A stretch of DNA of 64,000 bases from Sphingomonas sp. PR090111-T3T-6A (GCF_000383095.1 NZ_AORL01000021.1:806001-870000), one strand, 5' to 3'. Positions 53,914 to 63,031 are shown, counted from the first letter of the stretch. Made by a program: numbers and translations. The notes: a model not told the origin generated them from the letters alone.

Positions 53914-55344
53914 ATGTTCGACACACTGATGCCGCCGCTCCTGATGGCGTTCGTCGCCATCGGCTTCCTCATCCTCCAGCCATTTCCCCATTCGGTCAAA
54001 CTCGGGTTCGGCCTCACCGTCATCATCGGGACGGGCGTGATCCTCTATTATCGTGGCGCCTCGCCGCTCCCGAGCGGCCTGCCGCCGGGCGCGCATAGCT
54101 GGTGGACCCGCGCGCTCGCGGTGATGTGGTGGGTGATCGCGGCGCGCGCGACGGTGGCGATCATCGGCCTTGTGCTGGGCCTCGACACGCGATCCAAGCA
54201 GGCGCGGCTCTTCACCGATCTGATCTCCGGCGCGATCTGGCTGACGGCGGCGCTGATCATCCTGAACTCGGTGCTCCGCCTGCCGATCACGGGCCTGCTC
54301 GCGACCTCCGGAATCGTGGCGGTCGTCATCGGCCTCGCGCTCCAGAACACGCTTGCGGACGTCTTCTCCGGCATCGCGGTCGGGCTGGACCAGCCCTTCA
54401 GCCCCGGCGATCGGGTGGCGATTTCCGGCGAGATCGAAGGCGTGGTCGTCCAGCTCAACTGGCGCTCGATCCGCATCGAGACGGATGGCGAGGATATCGT
54501 CACCATCCCCAACAGCATCGTCGCGAAGTCCCACATCATCAACCGCACGTCGCGATCCGAGCGCCGCCTCGTCTCGGTGCAGATCGTCACCTCGTCCACC
54601 GCATCGGCCGATCAGGTGATCGACCTGCTGCGCCATGCGGTGATGATGTGCACGGGCATCCTCGACAAGCCGGCGCCCTCGATCACCTTGTCCCGGCTGG
54701 GGATCAAGACCAACGCCTATACGGTGAACTATTTCGTCGAAGGCACGTCGCGCATGTCCTCATCGCGCGGGCAGTTGCTCCGGCAGGCCCGCCGATTGTT
54801 CTATCATGCCGGTGTCGAACAGGAGCAGAAGCTCACGTCGCGCCACCTGCTGCGCAACCTCATGCTGTTCGAAGCCCTGTCGGACGAGCAGATCGAGACC
54901 CTGTCGCTCGAACTCAAGCATCATATCCTCGGCCCCGGCGAGGCGCTCTTTCAGGAGGGCGGGACGGACACGTCGCTCTACATCATCGCGGCCGGCGTGC
55001 TGGAGATCAGCCGTGCGCCCGACGGGCAGGCGCGCTCCGTGATCGGACGGATCGGACCAGGCGAATATATCGGGGAGATCAGCCTCTTCACCGGCGATCC
55101 GCGCCCTGCGAGCGTCACGGCACTCACTGCGGTCGATGCCTATGAGATGACACGCGCGTCGCTCGAAGGATTGCTCGCCACCACGCCCGAACTGGCCCCG
55201 CCGCTGGAGCGGGCCGTCCATCGCGGCCTGGCGCTCGTCCACCGCGACGACGCGGCGCGGATCAGCCATGTCAATAACGGTTCGCACGCGCTGCTCAGCC
55301 GCGTCCGGCAATTCTTCGCCTCGCATTCGAAGCCCGCATCCTGA
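53914..55344 (+). CDS. MscS mechanosensitive channel fused to cyclic-nucleotide-binding domain
   Basis: A 476-residue inner-membrane protein. Four hydrophobic helices occupy residues 1-150, the last being the pore-lining, glycine/alanine-rich ATSGIVAVVIGLALQNTLADVFSGIAVGLDQPFSPGDRV. The MscS beta domain follows (EGVVVQLNWRSIRIETDGEDIVTIPNSIV). From about residue 310 a cNMP-binding domain begins, with a phosphate-binding cassette reading GEISLFTGDPRPASV. This architecture matches the cyclic-nucleotide-gated MscS class (bCNG), usually less stretch-sensitive than MscS. Monocistronic by position. Confidence 0.9.
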   Translation: MFDTLMPPLLMAFVAIGFLILQPFPHSVKLGFGLTVIIGTGVILYYRGASPLPSGLPPGAHSWWTRALAVMWWVIAARATVAIIGLVLGLDTRSKQARLFTDLISGAIWLTAALIILNSVLRLPITGLLATSGIVAVVIGLALQNTLADVFSGIAVGLDQPFSPGDRVAISGEIEGVVVQLNWRSIRIETDGEDIVTIPNSIVAKSHIINRTSRSERRLVSVQIVTSSTASADQVIDLLRHAVMMCTGILDKPAPSITLSRLGIKTNAYTVNYFVEGTSRMSSSRGQLLRQARRLFYHAGVEQEQKLTSRHLLRNLMLFEALSDEQIETLSLELKHHILGPGEALFQEGGTDTSLYIIAAGVLEISRAPDGQARSVIGRIGPGEYIGEISLFTGDPRPASVTALTAVDAYEMTRASLEGLLATTPELAPPLERAVHRGLALVHRDDAARISHVNNGSHALLSRVRQFFASHSKPAS

Positions 55345-55572
55345 TGGACAGGCAGGCGGCTTGAGAAACGTGACCGGCAACCATCATGGTCCAGTCCGTT
55401 TCTAACAGCTTGGTCCTAGGCCCCGCGCGCGTTCAGGCCTAGATGAAGCGCATGACGAGGCGACGATAGCCCGCAAAGAGTTCAGCGTAGATCGGAAAGC
55501 CATGCCCGGCCCAATGACGGCTCCTGCCGCCTTCCGGCCTTCCCCCACCCTGTGTGGCACCGATCAACGCTG

Positions 55573-55614
55573 GCCCGGCCGCACAGCCCCCCTCCCCTGC
55601 GGCCGGGCAATTTT
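55573..55614 (+). terminator. Strong rho-independent terminator, plus strand
   Basis: An 11-base perfect stem GCCCGGCCGCA/TGCGGCCGGGC with a 14-base C-rich loop, followed by AATTTT. It lies about 230 bases after the MscS-type gene, further than expected if it only serves that gene. Confidence 0.65.
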
Positions 55615-55621
55615 CCCCAAC

Positions 55622-55650
55622 GAAAACGCCATCCCCTTCGGGGGATGGCG
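55622..55650 (-). terminator. Strong rho-independent terminator, minus strand
   Basis: Read on the minus strand, a 10-base perfect stem CGCCATCCCC/GGGGATGGCG with tetraloop CGAA, then TTTTCG. It lies 61 bases after the stop of the small-protein operon and back to back with the plus-strand terminator. Confidence 0.75.
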
Positions 55651-55711
55651 GGCGTCTGCCGACGGGATCGGCCTATGACTACGGAGACTGGGCTCATTCG
55701 GCCCGCAACCG

Positions 55712-55858
55712 CTACGATCTGCGCAGAACGAACACCGACAACGGTATGGCAATCGAGTAGGCCCGCAATTGTTGCAGGCAGAGTTCGATGCCGGCCGTGA
55801 CCTGCATCGCCTGTTCAGGGCCTAGCCCCGCCGCCAGCAGGATGGACATCCACTTCAC
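55712..55858 (-). CDS. Very small protein (48 residues), translationally coupled
   Basis: GTG 55858 overlaps the stop of the upstream small membrane protein as GTGA. The product starts MKWMSILLAAGLGPEQAM and has a moderately hydrophobic C-terminal stretch (LRAYSIAIPLSVFVL). The coupled start and the terminator right after it support a real gene, but no family is recognised. Confidence 0.4.
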   Translation of the reverse strand: MKWMSILLAAGLGPEQAMQVTAGIELCLQQLRAYSIAIPLSVFVLRRS

Positions 55859-56115
55859 GGATGTCGTCCGCTGCGAGCACTGCCGGCCATGATCGACACA
55901 AGGCTCACCGGGGCGAGAAGCGTTATGACGATCGCGGGGAGCGCATCTTCCAGTAATCGAAGCATGCCAACATACAGGCCGTAAAGCAGCATCGCCGAGA
56001 CAATCGCGACCACCAAACGCCAAAGCGTCCGCCAATGCGAACGCCCCGCCCGCTTCCGCGTCCAATGGGAGGGCCGAAGCGGCTGTTTGTCCGCCGGTGC
56101 AACATGATGAAGCAT
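55855..56115 (-). CDS. Small two-helix membrane protein, unknown function
   Basis: An 86-residue protein behind a perfect AGGAGG site. A basic N-terminal part (HWTRKRAGRSHWRTLWR) leads into two hydrophobic helices (LVVAIVSAMLLYGLYVGMLRLL and ALPAIVITLLAPVSLVSIMAG). Middle gene of a three-gene operon of unknown proteins; the basic head suggests the inside-positive topology N-in. Confidence 0.65.
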   Translation of the reverse strand: MLHHVAPADKQPLRPSHWTRKRAGRSHWRTLWRLVVAIVSAMLLYGLYVGMLRLLEDALPAIVITLLAPVSLVSIMAGSARSGRHP

Positions 56116-56138
56116 CGAGACCTCCTGAGGAGGGATGG

Positions 56139-56528
56139 TCAGGAAGAAGAGCCGTCCTGCATCTTCGCCACGCCAGGGCGGGCCGGGCCACGCCAGCTCG
56201 CGCCGCAACGAAGGTTTGCTGCTTGGTCCATCAGATCAACACGCCCGAACCGCATGGCGACATGGTAACGCCGCAGTGCTTCGAGCCGCGGATCGGCCAG
56301 CGGATTGGCCGGGGACAAGCCCAGCATCCACCGGAACCAGCCACGTACACGTCCCGGTTTTTGAATGGTGGAAAGCCCATCCTTATCCGCAAGCCTGAGG
56401 ACGTCCCGCTCCAGCTTCGAAAGCGGGCGGCCGAGGCGGAAGCCATAAACGGGGGAAGCCGCGAGCCTCTCCAGCAAATCCCGCTCGCTCAGAGCGAATT
56501 CCGCAGAGGTCAGGGATGCGTATTTCAT
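56139..56528 (-). CDS. Hypothetical cytoplasmic protein (129 residues)
   Basis: Starts at ATG 56528 with AAGG upstream. Charged and helical in appearance (LSERDLLERLAASPVYGFRLGRPLSKLERDVLRLADKDG), with an aromatic basic patch (RVRGWFRWMLG) that may contact a membrane or nucleic acid. No family recognised. First gene of the operon with the two small membrane-type proteins, 23 bases before the next start. Confidence 0.6.
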   Translation of the reverse strand: MKYASLTSAEFALSERDLLERLAASPVYGFRLGRPLSKLERDVLRLADKDGLSTIQKPGRVRGWFRWMLGLSPANPLADPRLEALRRYHVAMRFGRVDLMDQAANLRCGASWRGPARPGVAKMQDGSSS

Positions 56529-56758
56529 GACGCCTTATACGGCACCACCTCAAGACACGTCAGTTCCAAGACATTAAAACCGGACTGTACCATGAAGAGG
56601 AAAAATTCGCTGGATATTGAACGAAACGATCATCACGCATGAGAGTATTTTTCGGCAATATCCCGCTGACTATACAACAGCGCCATTCGAGTGGCGCGGC
56701 TGTTCAGCACTCTTCCATCAGATGGAAGGGGAAAACCTCTCGGCCTTCCCCTTCGACG

Positions 56759-57943
56759 TCAACGATGCCGATGCACGTCGTGCGTGACGAACCCGACATC
56801 CCTGCCAGGAATATCCAGCCAATCGCGGTATTGTAGCGAATCCTGCATGTCCTTCAGGCCACTCGCCCAATGCTCCAGCATGGTCGCACGGCTGAATTCG
56901 GCGTCCTTATAATAGCCCTCGAAGGATTTATTCTGGTAGATCAGGTGGAAGATATTAACCGTGCCCAGGGTCGCGATCGCGCGAGCCTTCTCCAGAACAT
57001 CATTGTTCGCCTGCATGTCGGGCGGGATCAGCGAGAGCAGTTCCTGCACGACATGGGCGCGACGGCGCCGCTCGCCCATCATGTCGGTGATGGCGCGGGT
57101 CTTGCTCGAGTAACGGATGTCCTTCAGCCGCTCCTCGACGTCGGCATGATCGCCCGGCAGGCGGCCGCGCGCGCTCCAGAGATCGACCTGGAACACCAGC
57201 ACGTCCTTCTCGCGCGCCTCGCGGAGCACCTCGATCAGTGGCGTGTTGGAGACGATGCCGCCGTCCCAATAATATTCGCCATCGATCTCGACGGCCGGGA
57301 AAGCCGGCGGCAACGCGCCCGAGGCCAGGAAATGCCTGGGCTCCAGCTTGATCTCCCGATTGTCGAAATAGGAGAAATTGCCGTCCCGCACATTCACCGC
57401 GCCGACCGACACGCGGATGTCGCCATTGTTGATGCGGCCGAAATCCGCGAAGCGCTCCAGCGTCGCGAGCAGCGGCGTGGTGTCGTAATAGCTGACCTCG
57501 CTCGGCGGCTTCCGGTCGAGCGCCGCGAACGGAAGATGGCGAACGGGCAGGAAGAACTCCCCCTGCCCTTCCCAGATCGTCCGCAGCGCGGACCATCCAC
57601 TCGAAAGCCGCCGCGCCGCGGCGTCGAGCCCCATCGACTTCAGCATCATCGAGCCCGCCAGCCCAAGATGATCCTCGGGCCGCGAGATCGCCTCCCAGAA
57701 GCCCCTGAGCGCCGCCAGCCGGTTTTCAGGCGCATTGCCCGCGATGATCGCGGTGTTCAGCGCGCCGATGGAGATGCCGGCGATCCAGCTCGGCTCGATG
57801 CCCGCCTCGGCCAGCCCCTGGAAGACGCCTGCTTGATAAGAGCCCAACGCGCCACCGCCCTGCAGGACGAGAGCGATCTCGCCATAAGCCGAAACGTCGG
57901 CAATGGGCTTGTCAACCCGGCCGGCTTTCGCGTCATAAGCCAT
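56759..57943 (-). CDS. Patatin-like phospholipase/hydrolase
   Basis: A 394-residue serine hydrolase. The oxyanion motif VLQGGGALGSYQAG (26-39), nucleophile Ser58 in GISIG and Asp227 in WDGG make the patatin Ser-Asp dyad. The C-terminal third (RYSSKTRAITDMMGERRRRAHVVQELL onwards) matches the DUF3734 extension found in patatins linked to poly-3-hydroxybutyrate metabolism. It lies 10 bases behind 3-hydroxybutyrate dehydrogenase and after acetoacetate decarboxylase, so it probably acts on lipid or PHB-related esters in that pathway (inference). Confidence 0.9.
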   Translation of the reverse strand: MAYDAKAGRVDKPIADVSAYGEIALVLQGGGALGSYQAGVFQGLAEAGIEPSWIAGISIGALNTAIIAGNAPENRLAALRGFWEAISRPEDHLGLAGSMMLKSMGLDAAARRLSSGWSALRTIWEGQGEFFLPVRHLPFAALDRKPPSEVSYYDTTPLLATLERFADFGRINNGDIRVSVGAVNVRDGNFSYFDNREIKLEPRHFLASGALPPAFPAVEIDGEYYWDGGIVSNTPLIEVLREAREKDVLVFQVDLWSARGRLPGDHADVEERLKDIRYSSKTRAITDMMGERRRRAHVVQELLSLIPPDMQANNDVLEKARAIATLGTVNIFHLIYQNKSFEGYYKDAEFSRATMLEHWASGLKDMQDSLQYRDWLDIPGRDVGFVTHDVHRHR

Positions 57944-57953
57944 GTGCCGCTCC

Positions 57954-58736
57954 TTACTTCATCGCCCAGCCATGGCTGACGATGATCGACTGACCGGTTA
58001 GCGCGTTGGACTCGAAGCCCGCGAGGAACGCGACCGTCTGCGCCACGTCGGCGACCGTCGTGAACTCTCCATCCACCGTGTCCTTGAGCATCACGTCCTT
58101 GACCACCTGCTCCTCGGTGATGCCGAGCGCGGCGGCCTGCTCCGGGATCTGCTTGTCGACGAGCGGGGTGCGGACGAAGCCGGGGCACACGACATTGGCG
58201 CGCACGCCGCGCGGACCGCCTTCCTTCGCCACCACGCGGGCAAGGCCGAGCAGGCCGTGCTTGGCGGTGACATAGGGCGCTTTCAGCTTGGACGCCTCAT
58301 GCGAGTGGACCGAGCCCATATAGATGATCGAGCCGCCGCGGCCCGAAGCATACATGTGGCGGATCGCCGCGCGCGTGGTGAGAAAGGCGCCGTCCAGATG
58401 GATGGCGAGCATCTTCTTCCAGTCGGCGAAGGGATATTCCTCGATCGGCTTCACGATCTGGATGCCGGCGTTCGACACCAGCACGTCGATCGATCCGAGC
58501 TTCGCGACCGTTTCGTCGATGCCGGCGTCGACCGCATCCTCCTGGGTCACGTCCATGCCAACCGCGATAGCGACACCGCCGGCAGCCTCGATCTCGTCGG
58601 CCATCGCCTGCGCCGCGCCGAGGTTGAGGTCCGCGATCACCACCTTCGCGCCCTGCGAAGCCATCAGGCGCGCGCAATCCGCGCCGATGCCGCTCGCGGC
58701 GCCGGTGATGAGCGCGACCTTGTCCTTGAGGCTCAT
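57954..58736 (-). CDS. bdhA: 3-hydroxybutyrate dehydrogenase
   Basis: A 260-residue short-chain dehydrogenase that oxidises D-3-hydroxybutyrate to acetoacetate with NAD+. NAD motif TGAASGIG (11-18), VSNAGIQ (88-94), catalytic Ser142, Tyr155 and Lys159. [24 protein letters not shown] and the [12 protein letters not shown] lid match authenticated bacterial BDHs. Central gene of the adc-bdhA-patatin operon, whose product feeds straight to acetoacetate decarboxylase. Confidence 0.93.
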   Translation of the reverse strand: MSLKDKVALITGAASGIGADCARLMASQGAKVVIADLNLGAAQAMADEIEAAGGVAIAVGMDVTQEDAVDAGIDETVAKLGSIDVLVSNAGIQIVKPIEEYPFADWKKMLAIHLDGAFLTTRAAIRHMYASGRGGSIIYMGSVHSHEASKLKAPYVTAKHGLLGLARVVAKEGGPRGVRANVVCPGFVRTPLVDKQIPEQAAALGITEEQVVKDVMLKDTVDGEFTTVADVAQTVAFLAGFESNALTGQSIIVSHGWAMK

Positions 58737-58777
58737 GCTTTCATTCCTTCAGATCATTGGCAAAGGGAGGAAAAGGG

Positions 58778-59524
58778 TCAGGCGAGATAATCGAAGGCGA
58801 CCTCGCCGATATCGAGCGTCAGGTCCGCCAGCACATGCTTGGCGCCGATCACCCGCCGCACGGGCAGGTCCGCCACAGGCGCCAGCGCATGGGGCAGCAG
58901 ATCGAGCGCACCGGGGCCGGTCCAGGCGCCATGGACGGTCACGTCGCGCAGGAAGAAGCGCACCAGCTCGCAGATACGCGCCGTGCCATCGACATGCGGG
59001 ATGATCTTGAGGAGATAGTTCGGTGTCCCGGCGAGCGCGGCGCGCTCCTTCTCCAGATCGAGCGTCTCGTATTTATAACCCATCGTGCCGGTGGCGACGC
59101 GCTGCGTGCCATAATCGAGCGTGCCGAGCAGCGTGTCGTTGCCGTCGATGCGCAGCACCGGCCTGGCGAGCTTCTTCGGGAATCCCCAGATCTCCCGGCC
59201 GGCCGCGATCGGGCCTTCATCGTCGAGATACATGGCGTGGGTGTAATTGGCCTTGCGGCCTTCCGGGTCGATCACCGAGACGACCTGCCCGCTCTCGGTA
59301 TAGTCGCCGAAGCCCGTGGAGTCGGGCATCCGGATGAACTCATAGTGGACGACCGGACTGTTCGCCCTGAGCGGCTCGGGCACGATCGCTGCCAGCGCCT
59401 CCGGGTCCGTCTCGTAGGAAATGATGAGATATTCGCGCCGGAGGAACCGGAAAGGCGGCTTGGGATAAGCGGGCCGATGCGCCGGCATGGCGAAGCTCTG
59501 GCCGCGAATCTGGTCGATCTTCAT
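58778..59524 (-). CDS. adc: Acetoacetate decarboxylase
   Basis: A 248-residue enzyme converting acetoacetate to acetone and CO2. [14 protein letters not shown] carries the adjacent lysines Lys117-Lys118 that correspond to the Schiff-base pair of the clostridial enzyme, and Glu77 lies in YTESGQ. The start at 59524 has GGAG upstream. First gene of the operon, 41 bases before bdhA. The set suggests disposal of excess ketone bodies or PHB breakdown products. Confidence 0.93.
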   Translation of the reverse strand: MKIDQIRGQSFAMPAHRPAYPKPPFRFLRREYLIISYETDPEALAAIVPEPLRANSPVVHYEFIRMPDSTGFGDYTESGQVVSVIDPEGRKANYTHAMYLDDEGPIAAGREIWGFPKKLARPVLRIDGNDTLLGTLDYGTQRVATGTMGYKYETLDLEKERAALAGTPNYLLKIIPHVDGTARICELVRFFLRDVTVHGAWTGPGALDLLPHALAPVADLPVRRVIGAKHVLADLTLDIGEVAFDYLA

Positions 59525-59588
59525 GAAACTCTCCGGAACGAGAGGGGACGGAACCTTCCGACGGACATGGCTCGTCCGATCGGGGCAT

Positions 59589-60074
59589 TCATTGTTGAGA
59601 CGCAGCCTTCGAAGCGGACGAGGCGCCGATCATGTCGCGTTCGCGGGTATCGAGCCTCGAAGGATCGCCGACATCGCCCAACGGTTCGGCCGCCAGTCGG
59701 AGCCCGACCAAACCCGCATCGCTGAACGACACGACATCGCCTCGCGGAATGCCGAGATGCCGGAGCAACGCGTCCACATCGTCCGGCCGCAACGCGCGAC
59801 GGCTTACCTGCTCGCCCTCCGGCAGCCCGACCGGCTCGACGATAACGACCCGGAAGTTCGCGGTGAGCGCCGGTATCTGCTTGTCGAACGCCGGGGTTCG
59901 CGCGAAACCGCCATGGACGAGAACTGTCGCAATGCCGCGACCATATTCGGCATAGCGAATGGTACGGCCGCCCATCGTGAGCGCGCCCGCCCGAGAGGTC
60001 GGCTGCTCCGCCAGAAGCGGCATGTTCGACGAAACCAGAAGCAATGTGGAAACCAATATCAGGCAAACTTTCAT
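59589..60074 (-). pseudogene. Truncated exported alpha/beta-hydrolase
   Basis: 161 residues: signal peptide (MKVCLILVSTLLLVSSNMPLLA), then an alpha/beta-hydrolase N-terminal half with TVLVHGGFARTPAFDKQIPALTANFRVVIVEPVG. The nucleophile elbow reads VSFSDAGLVGLRLA, a weakened GxSxG. The frame then ends within about 30 unrelated-looking residues, so the cap, acid and histidine of a normal 270-300-residue enzyme are missing. Probably a decaying fragment. No intact remainder is visible downstream before adc. Confidence 0.65.
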
Positions 60075-60277
60075 GACGAAGGCCCGTCTTGCGGCTCGCC
60101 GGACGAGTAGCTTCCTCGCAGGGGCGGCCATAGAACCGAGACGATCAAAACCGAATGTACCAATGAAACCTGTCGTTCATGGAACACGGCACATATATCT
60201 CGTTGTTTGAAAATCTATTCCGATCAATATCTTACACCGAGCCGCAGCGACATCTCATCGATTGGCTCTCGCGGAAA

Positions 60278-60907
60278 TCAGGAGATGGCGACCGCGCTTC
60301 CCGCGCCGCAGAGATGATCCCCGGTCAGACGCAAGGCCCCCACGAACTGGGCAATCTGCCGCTCGAGAGCGCGATGCACGCTCTCCTCGCGGAGCTTCTC
60401 CCGCTCGAAGGCGGTATGGGCCATGGGCAGCGCCAGTTCCTCCGGCAGGACCAGCACCCCCATCTTGCTCAGCACGCCGCGGAGATGGCCGAGCGAGCGC
60501 AGCCCGCCGAACGGCCCCATCGACGCCGACATGATCGAGGCGATCTTCCCCCGATAAGGATCGATCCCGTCGATCCCGGAGGTCGGGCGGGAACTCCAGT
60601 CGAGCGCATTCTTCAGCAGCGGCGCCAGCGATCCGTTATATTCCGGGCTGGCGATCAGAAATCCGTCATGCGCAGCCAGAATCTGCCGGAAGACCAAGAC
60701 GTTCTGCGGCATCGCCTCCGCTTCGAGATCCTGGTCGTAGATCGGCAGTTCCAGATCCCGCAGATCGATGACCGACACCTCGGCCCCCAATGCGATCGCA
60801 TTGCCGATGGCCACTTCGAGCAGCTTCTGATTGAGAGAACCCCGCCGCGAACTCCCCGCGAACGCGAGGATCGCGGCCTCAGCCTGCGGCACCCAGAGCC
60901 TGCTCAT
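60278..60907 (-). CDS. NADPH-dependent FMN reductase
   Basis: A 209-residue flavodoxin-fold reductase. ILAFAGSSRRGSLNQKLLEVA (about residues 13-33) is the phosphate loop; LIASPEYNGSLAPLLKNALDWSSRP is the hallmark active-site segment of the ChrR/ArsH/YieF-like NAD(P)H-FMN reductase family. It could supply reduced flavin or detoxify quinones. ATG 60931 is an alternative start. It diverges from the NmrA-like reductase gene across a 372-base gap. Confidence 0.88.
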   Translation of the reverse strand: MSRLWVPQAEAAILAFAGSSRRGSLNQKLLEVAIGNAIALGAEVSVIDLRDLELPIYDQDLEAEAMPQNVLVFRQILAAHDGFLIASPEYNGSLAPLLKNALDWSSRPTSGIDGIDPYRGKIASIMSASMGPFGGLRSLGHLRGVLSKMGVLVLPEELALPMAHTAFEREKLREESVHRALERQIAQFVGALRLTGDHLCGAGSAVAIS

Positions 60908-61279
60908 GGATGAAGCATCGTCTTGAACCATCTCGGGCTTCCAAAATCGCCGGCGAAGCAGCGTGGAGAGCGACCATCGCCGCCACACGGAGCATTAGAC
61001 CGGCGCCGACATCACCTGAGAAGACCCAAGAGCTGAAACTACGACTATACCATTCGGTATCGCCTGACCGACGGGTATCCCGTTACGGCTCCGGATCGAG
61101 AACTGCACCATAATGGCCAAACCCCGGGAAATTTCGGCCTCCCTCCCATTATCGGAACGCCGACTGACCCGATCCCGCTTGGTACAGTTCTTTTCTCGAT
61201 TCTCGGTTCTCGCGACCCTCCGGGCAAGTCGATAACGTAGGTCTGAACATATCGTATCGAGTTTGAAAGAGTCCGCGCC
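60908..61279. other. Divergent promoter region with inverted repeat
   Basis: A 372-base gap without a supportable gene. It contains the inverted repeat ATACC-attc-GGTAT at 61047-61060 and, just after it, CGGG-TAT-CCCG. Both could bind a redox-responsive repressor serving the flavin reductase and the NmrA-like gene. No matching regulator gene is adjacent. Confidence 0.35.
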
Positions 61280-62040
61280 ATGAAGATCGCAGTAATCGGC
61301 GGAACCGGCCTCATCGGATCGAAAGTTTCGGAGAAGCTCGATGCTGCCGGTCACGAGGTTGTTGCGGCCTCCCCGCGCACAGGCATCAACGTCATCACCG
61401 GCGAAGGGCTTGATGATGCCTTCGATGGAGCGAGCGTCGTCGTAGACGTCGCCAACGCACCGGCGTTTGACGACCAGTCTGCGCTCGACTTCTTCCAGAC
61501 GGCCGGCAGGAACATCCTGGCTGCGGAGGTCAGGGCCGGCGTGAGGCACCATGTGGCGCTCTCCGTCGTCGGCACCGACCGGTTGCAGGGCAGCGGGTAT
61601 TTTCGCGCCAAGCTGGCCCAGGAGCGCTTCGTCAGGGAATCCCCAATTCCCTATACGCTGATCCGTGCAACGCAGTTCTTCGAATTCGTGCGCGGCATCG
61701 CCGAGGCGGGCACGCTCGGCAATGTCGTTCGCGTGAACCAGGCGAACATCCAGCCGATCGCAGCGGAGGACGTGGCCACCTTCGTGGCGGCCGCCGCGCT
61801 CAACGAGCCCGGCAACAACCTGATCGAGATTGCCGGGCCGGAAGTCTTCTCGATGAGCGAACTGATCGCCATGGTGCTGGCCTTCGACGGGGCCCCCGAA
61901 CGGTCCGCGTCGACCCCGAAGCCGATTATTTCGGCGTGAAGCTCGGCGAAGGCACGCTCCTTCCCGACGCGAAGGCGCAGCGCGGATCGACCTGGATCAA
62001 CTGGTGGTTGGCCAACGCATCGCAGCCGCCCGGACATTGA
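61280..62040 (+). pseudogene. NmrA-like NAD(P)-binding reductase, frameshifted near 61890
   Basis: The first frame gives 219 residues with Rossmann motif IGGTGLIG (6-13), VALSVVGTDRL, YFRAKLAQERFV and PYTLIRATQFFEF, an atypical SDR/NmrA family. It ends at 61939 after the unconserved tail RSASTPKPIISA. Reading the next frame from about 61895 instead gives VRVDPEADYFGVKLGEGTLL and continues to TGA at 62040, matching the family C-terminus. One base is missing or two are extra near the GGGGCCCCC run at 61888-61896. Either a real mutation or a sequencing error; repaired, the protein would be about 253 residues. First gene of a redox-type cluster. Confidence 0.75.
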
Positions 62041-62084
62041 TGCCCTCATCGCTCTGCGGGACCGGACATCGGACTAGGACTGAC

Positions 62085-62498
62085 ATGATGCTCAAGAAAC
62101 TCAGCATTGCCGTTGCGATCATTTTGGGTGTCCTCGCCGAGGCGAACGGCATCTTCATGCTGGCGTCGCCCGCAAACTGGTATTTCGCGGTGCCCGGCGT
62201 CACCACGACCGGGCCTTTCAACCAGCATTTCATCCGCGATATCGGATTCATCTTCCTGTTCATCGGAACGTCGTTCCTGACAGGCGCTTTCCGGCCGCAA
62301 TTCCGCACGGTCCTATGGGCTGCCCCGGCACTTTGGCTGAGCGGCCATGCGCTGTTCCACTTCTGGGAGGTCGCGGTCGGCATCTGCGGCGCGTCCGCGC
62401 TCGCCCGCGATTTCCCCGCAGTCACCCTGCCGGCGATCCTCGGCTTGCTGATTACCGCGCAATCCATGCGCGACCAGCCGTCCTTGGCCCGCGCCTGA
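62085..62498 (+). CDS. Four-helix integral membrane protein, unknown function
   Basis: 137 residues with about four hydrophobic helices (SIAVAIILGVLAEANGIFML; FIRDIGFIFLFIGTSFLTG; VLWAAPALWLSGHALFHFWEVAVG; VTLPAILGLLIT). The size and layout recall DoxX/DUF4345-like proteins, but I cannot assign a family. It lies between the NmrA-like gene and the AhpD-like gene in one direction, so a role with those oxidoreductases is likely. Confidence 0.7.
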   Translation: MMLKKLSIAVAIILGVLAEANGIFMLASPANWYFAVPGVTTTGPFNQHFIRDIGFIFLFIGTSFLTGAFRPQFRTVLWAAPALWLSGHALFHFWEVAVGICGASALARDFPAVTLPAILGLLITAQSMRDQPSLARA

Positions 62499-62540
62499 GC
62501 CGGTTATCCCTGTCCATCCTCTTTCCAACGGAGACGTGAA

Positions 62541-63020
62541 ATGACCCTGACCCCTCGTCAAAACATCTTCCAGACCGCGTCGGCGGGCGTCAAAGCGATG
62601 ATGGCCGTCGAAGGCGCGATCGCGAGCAGCGGCGTCGATCACAGCCTGCTCCATCTGGTGAAGCTGCGCGCATCGCAGATCAACGGCTGCTCCTTCTGCA
62701 TCCATATGCACGCCAAGGAAGCCGTGAAGCAGGGCGAAAGCGACATGCGCATCCACCTGCTGAACGCCTGGAGGGAGTCCCCGCTGTTCAACGATCGCGA
62801 GCGCGCCGCGCTGGCCTGGACCGAGACGCTGACCACGGTTTCGGAAACGGGTGCGCCGGATGCGCTCTACGAAGAACTCCAGCGTCACTTCAACGAGACG
62901 GAGATCGCCTATCTGACCTTCCAGATCGGCGCGATCAATCTCTGGAACCGCCTCCAGATCGGCCTGCGCGCGATCCACGGGGTGGATGCGACCGACAAGC
63001 CGGCAGCGCAGGCGGCCTGA
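62541..63020 (+). CDS. AhpD/carboxymuconolactone-decarboxylase-family protein
   Basis: A 159-residue all-helical protein with the AhpD core NGCSFCIHMHAKEA: redox cysteines Cys50 and Cys53 and His57. The family includes alkylhydroperoxidases that use the CxxC pair. FNETEIAYLTFQIGAINLWNRL is the typical C-terminal helix of the small peroxidase-related members. Lies 42 bases after the membrane protein gene and is the last gene of the cluster. Confidence 0.9.
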   Translation: MTLTPRQNIFQTASAGVKAMMAVEGAIASSGVDHSLLHLVKLRASQINGCSFCIHMHAKEAVKQGESDMRIHLLNAWRESPLFNDRERAALAWTETLTTVSETGAPDALYEELQRHFNETEIAYLTFQIGAINLWNRLQIGLRAIHGVDATDKPAAQAA

Positions 63021-63031
63021 TAGCAATGCAG

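Larger units (their letters stand above)
55345..55711. other. Intergenic region with two opposing terminators
   Basis: A 367-base gap. Apart from the two terminators listed separately it holds a short inverted repeat, CTAGGCC...GGCCTAG, around 55416-55442. No protein frame here is convincing. A short plus-strand transcript ending at 55614 could start inside the gap, but no promoter can be assigned. Confidence 0.4.
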
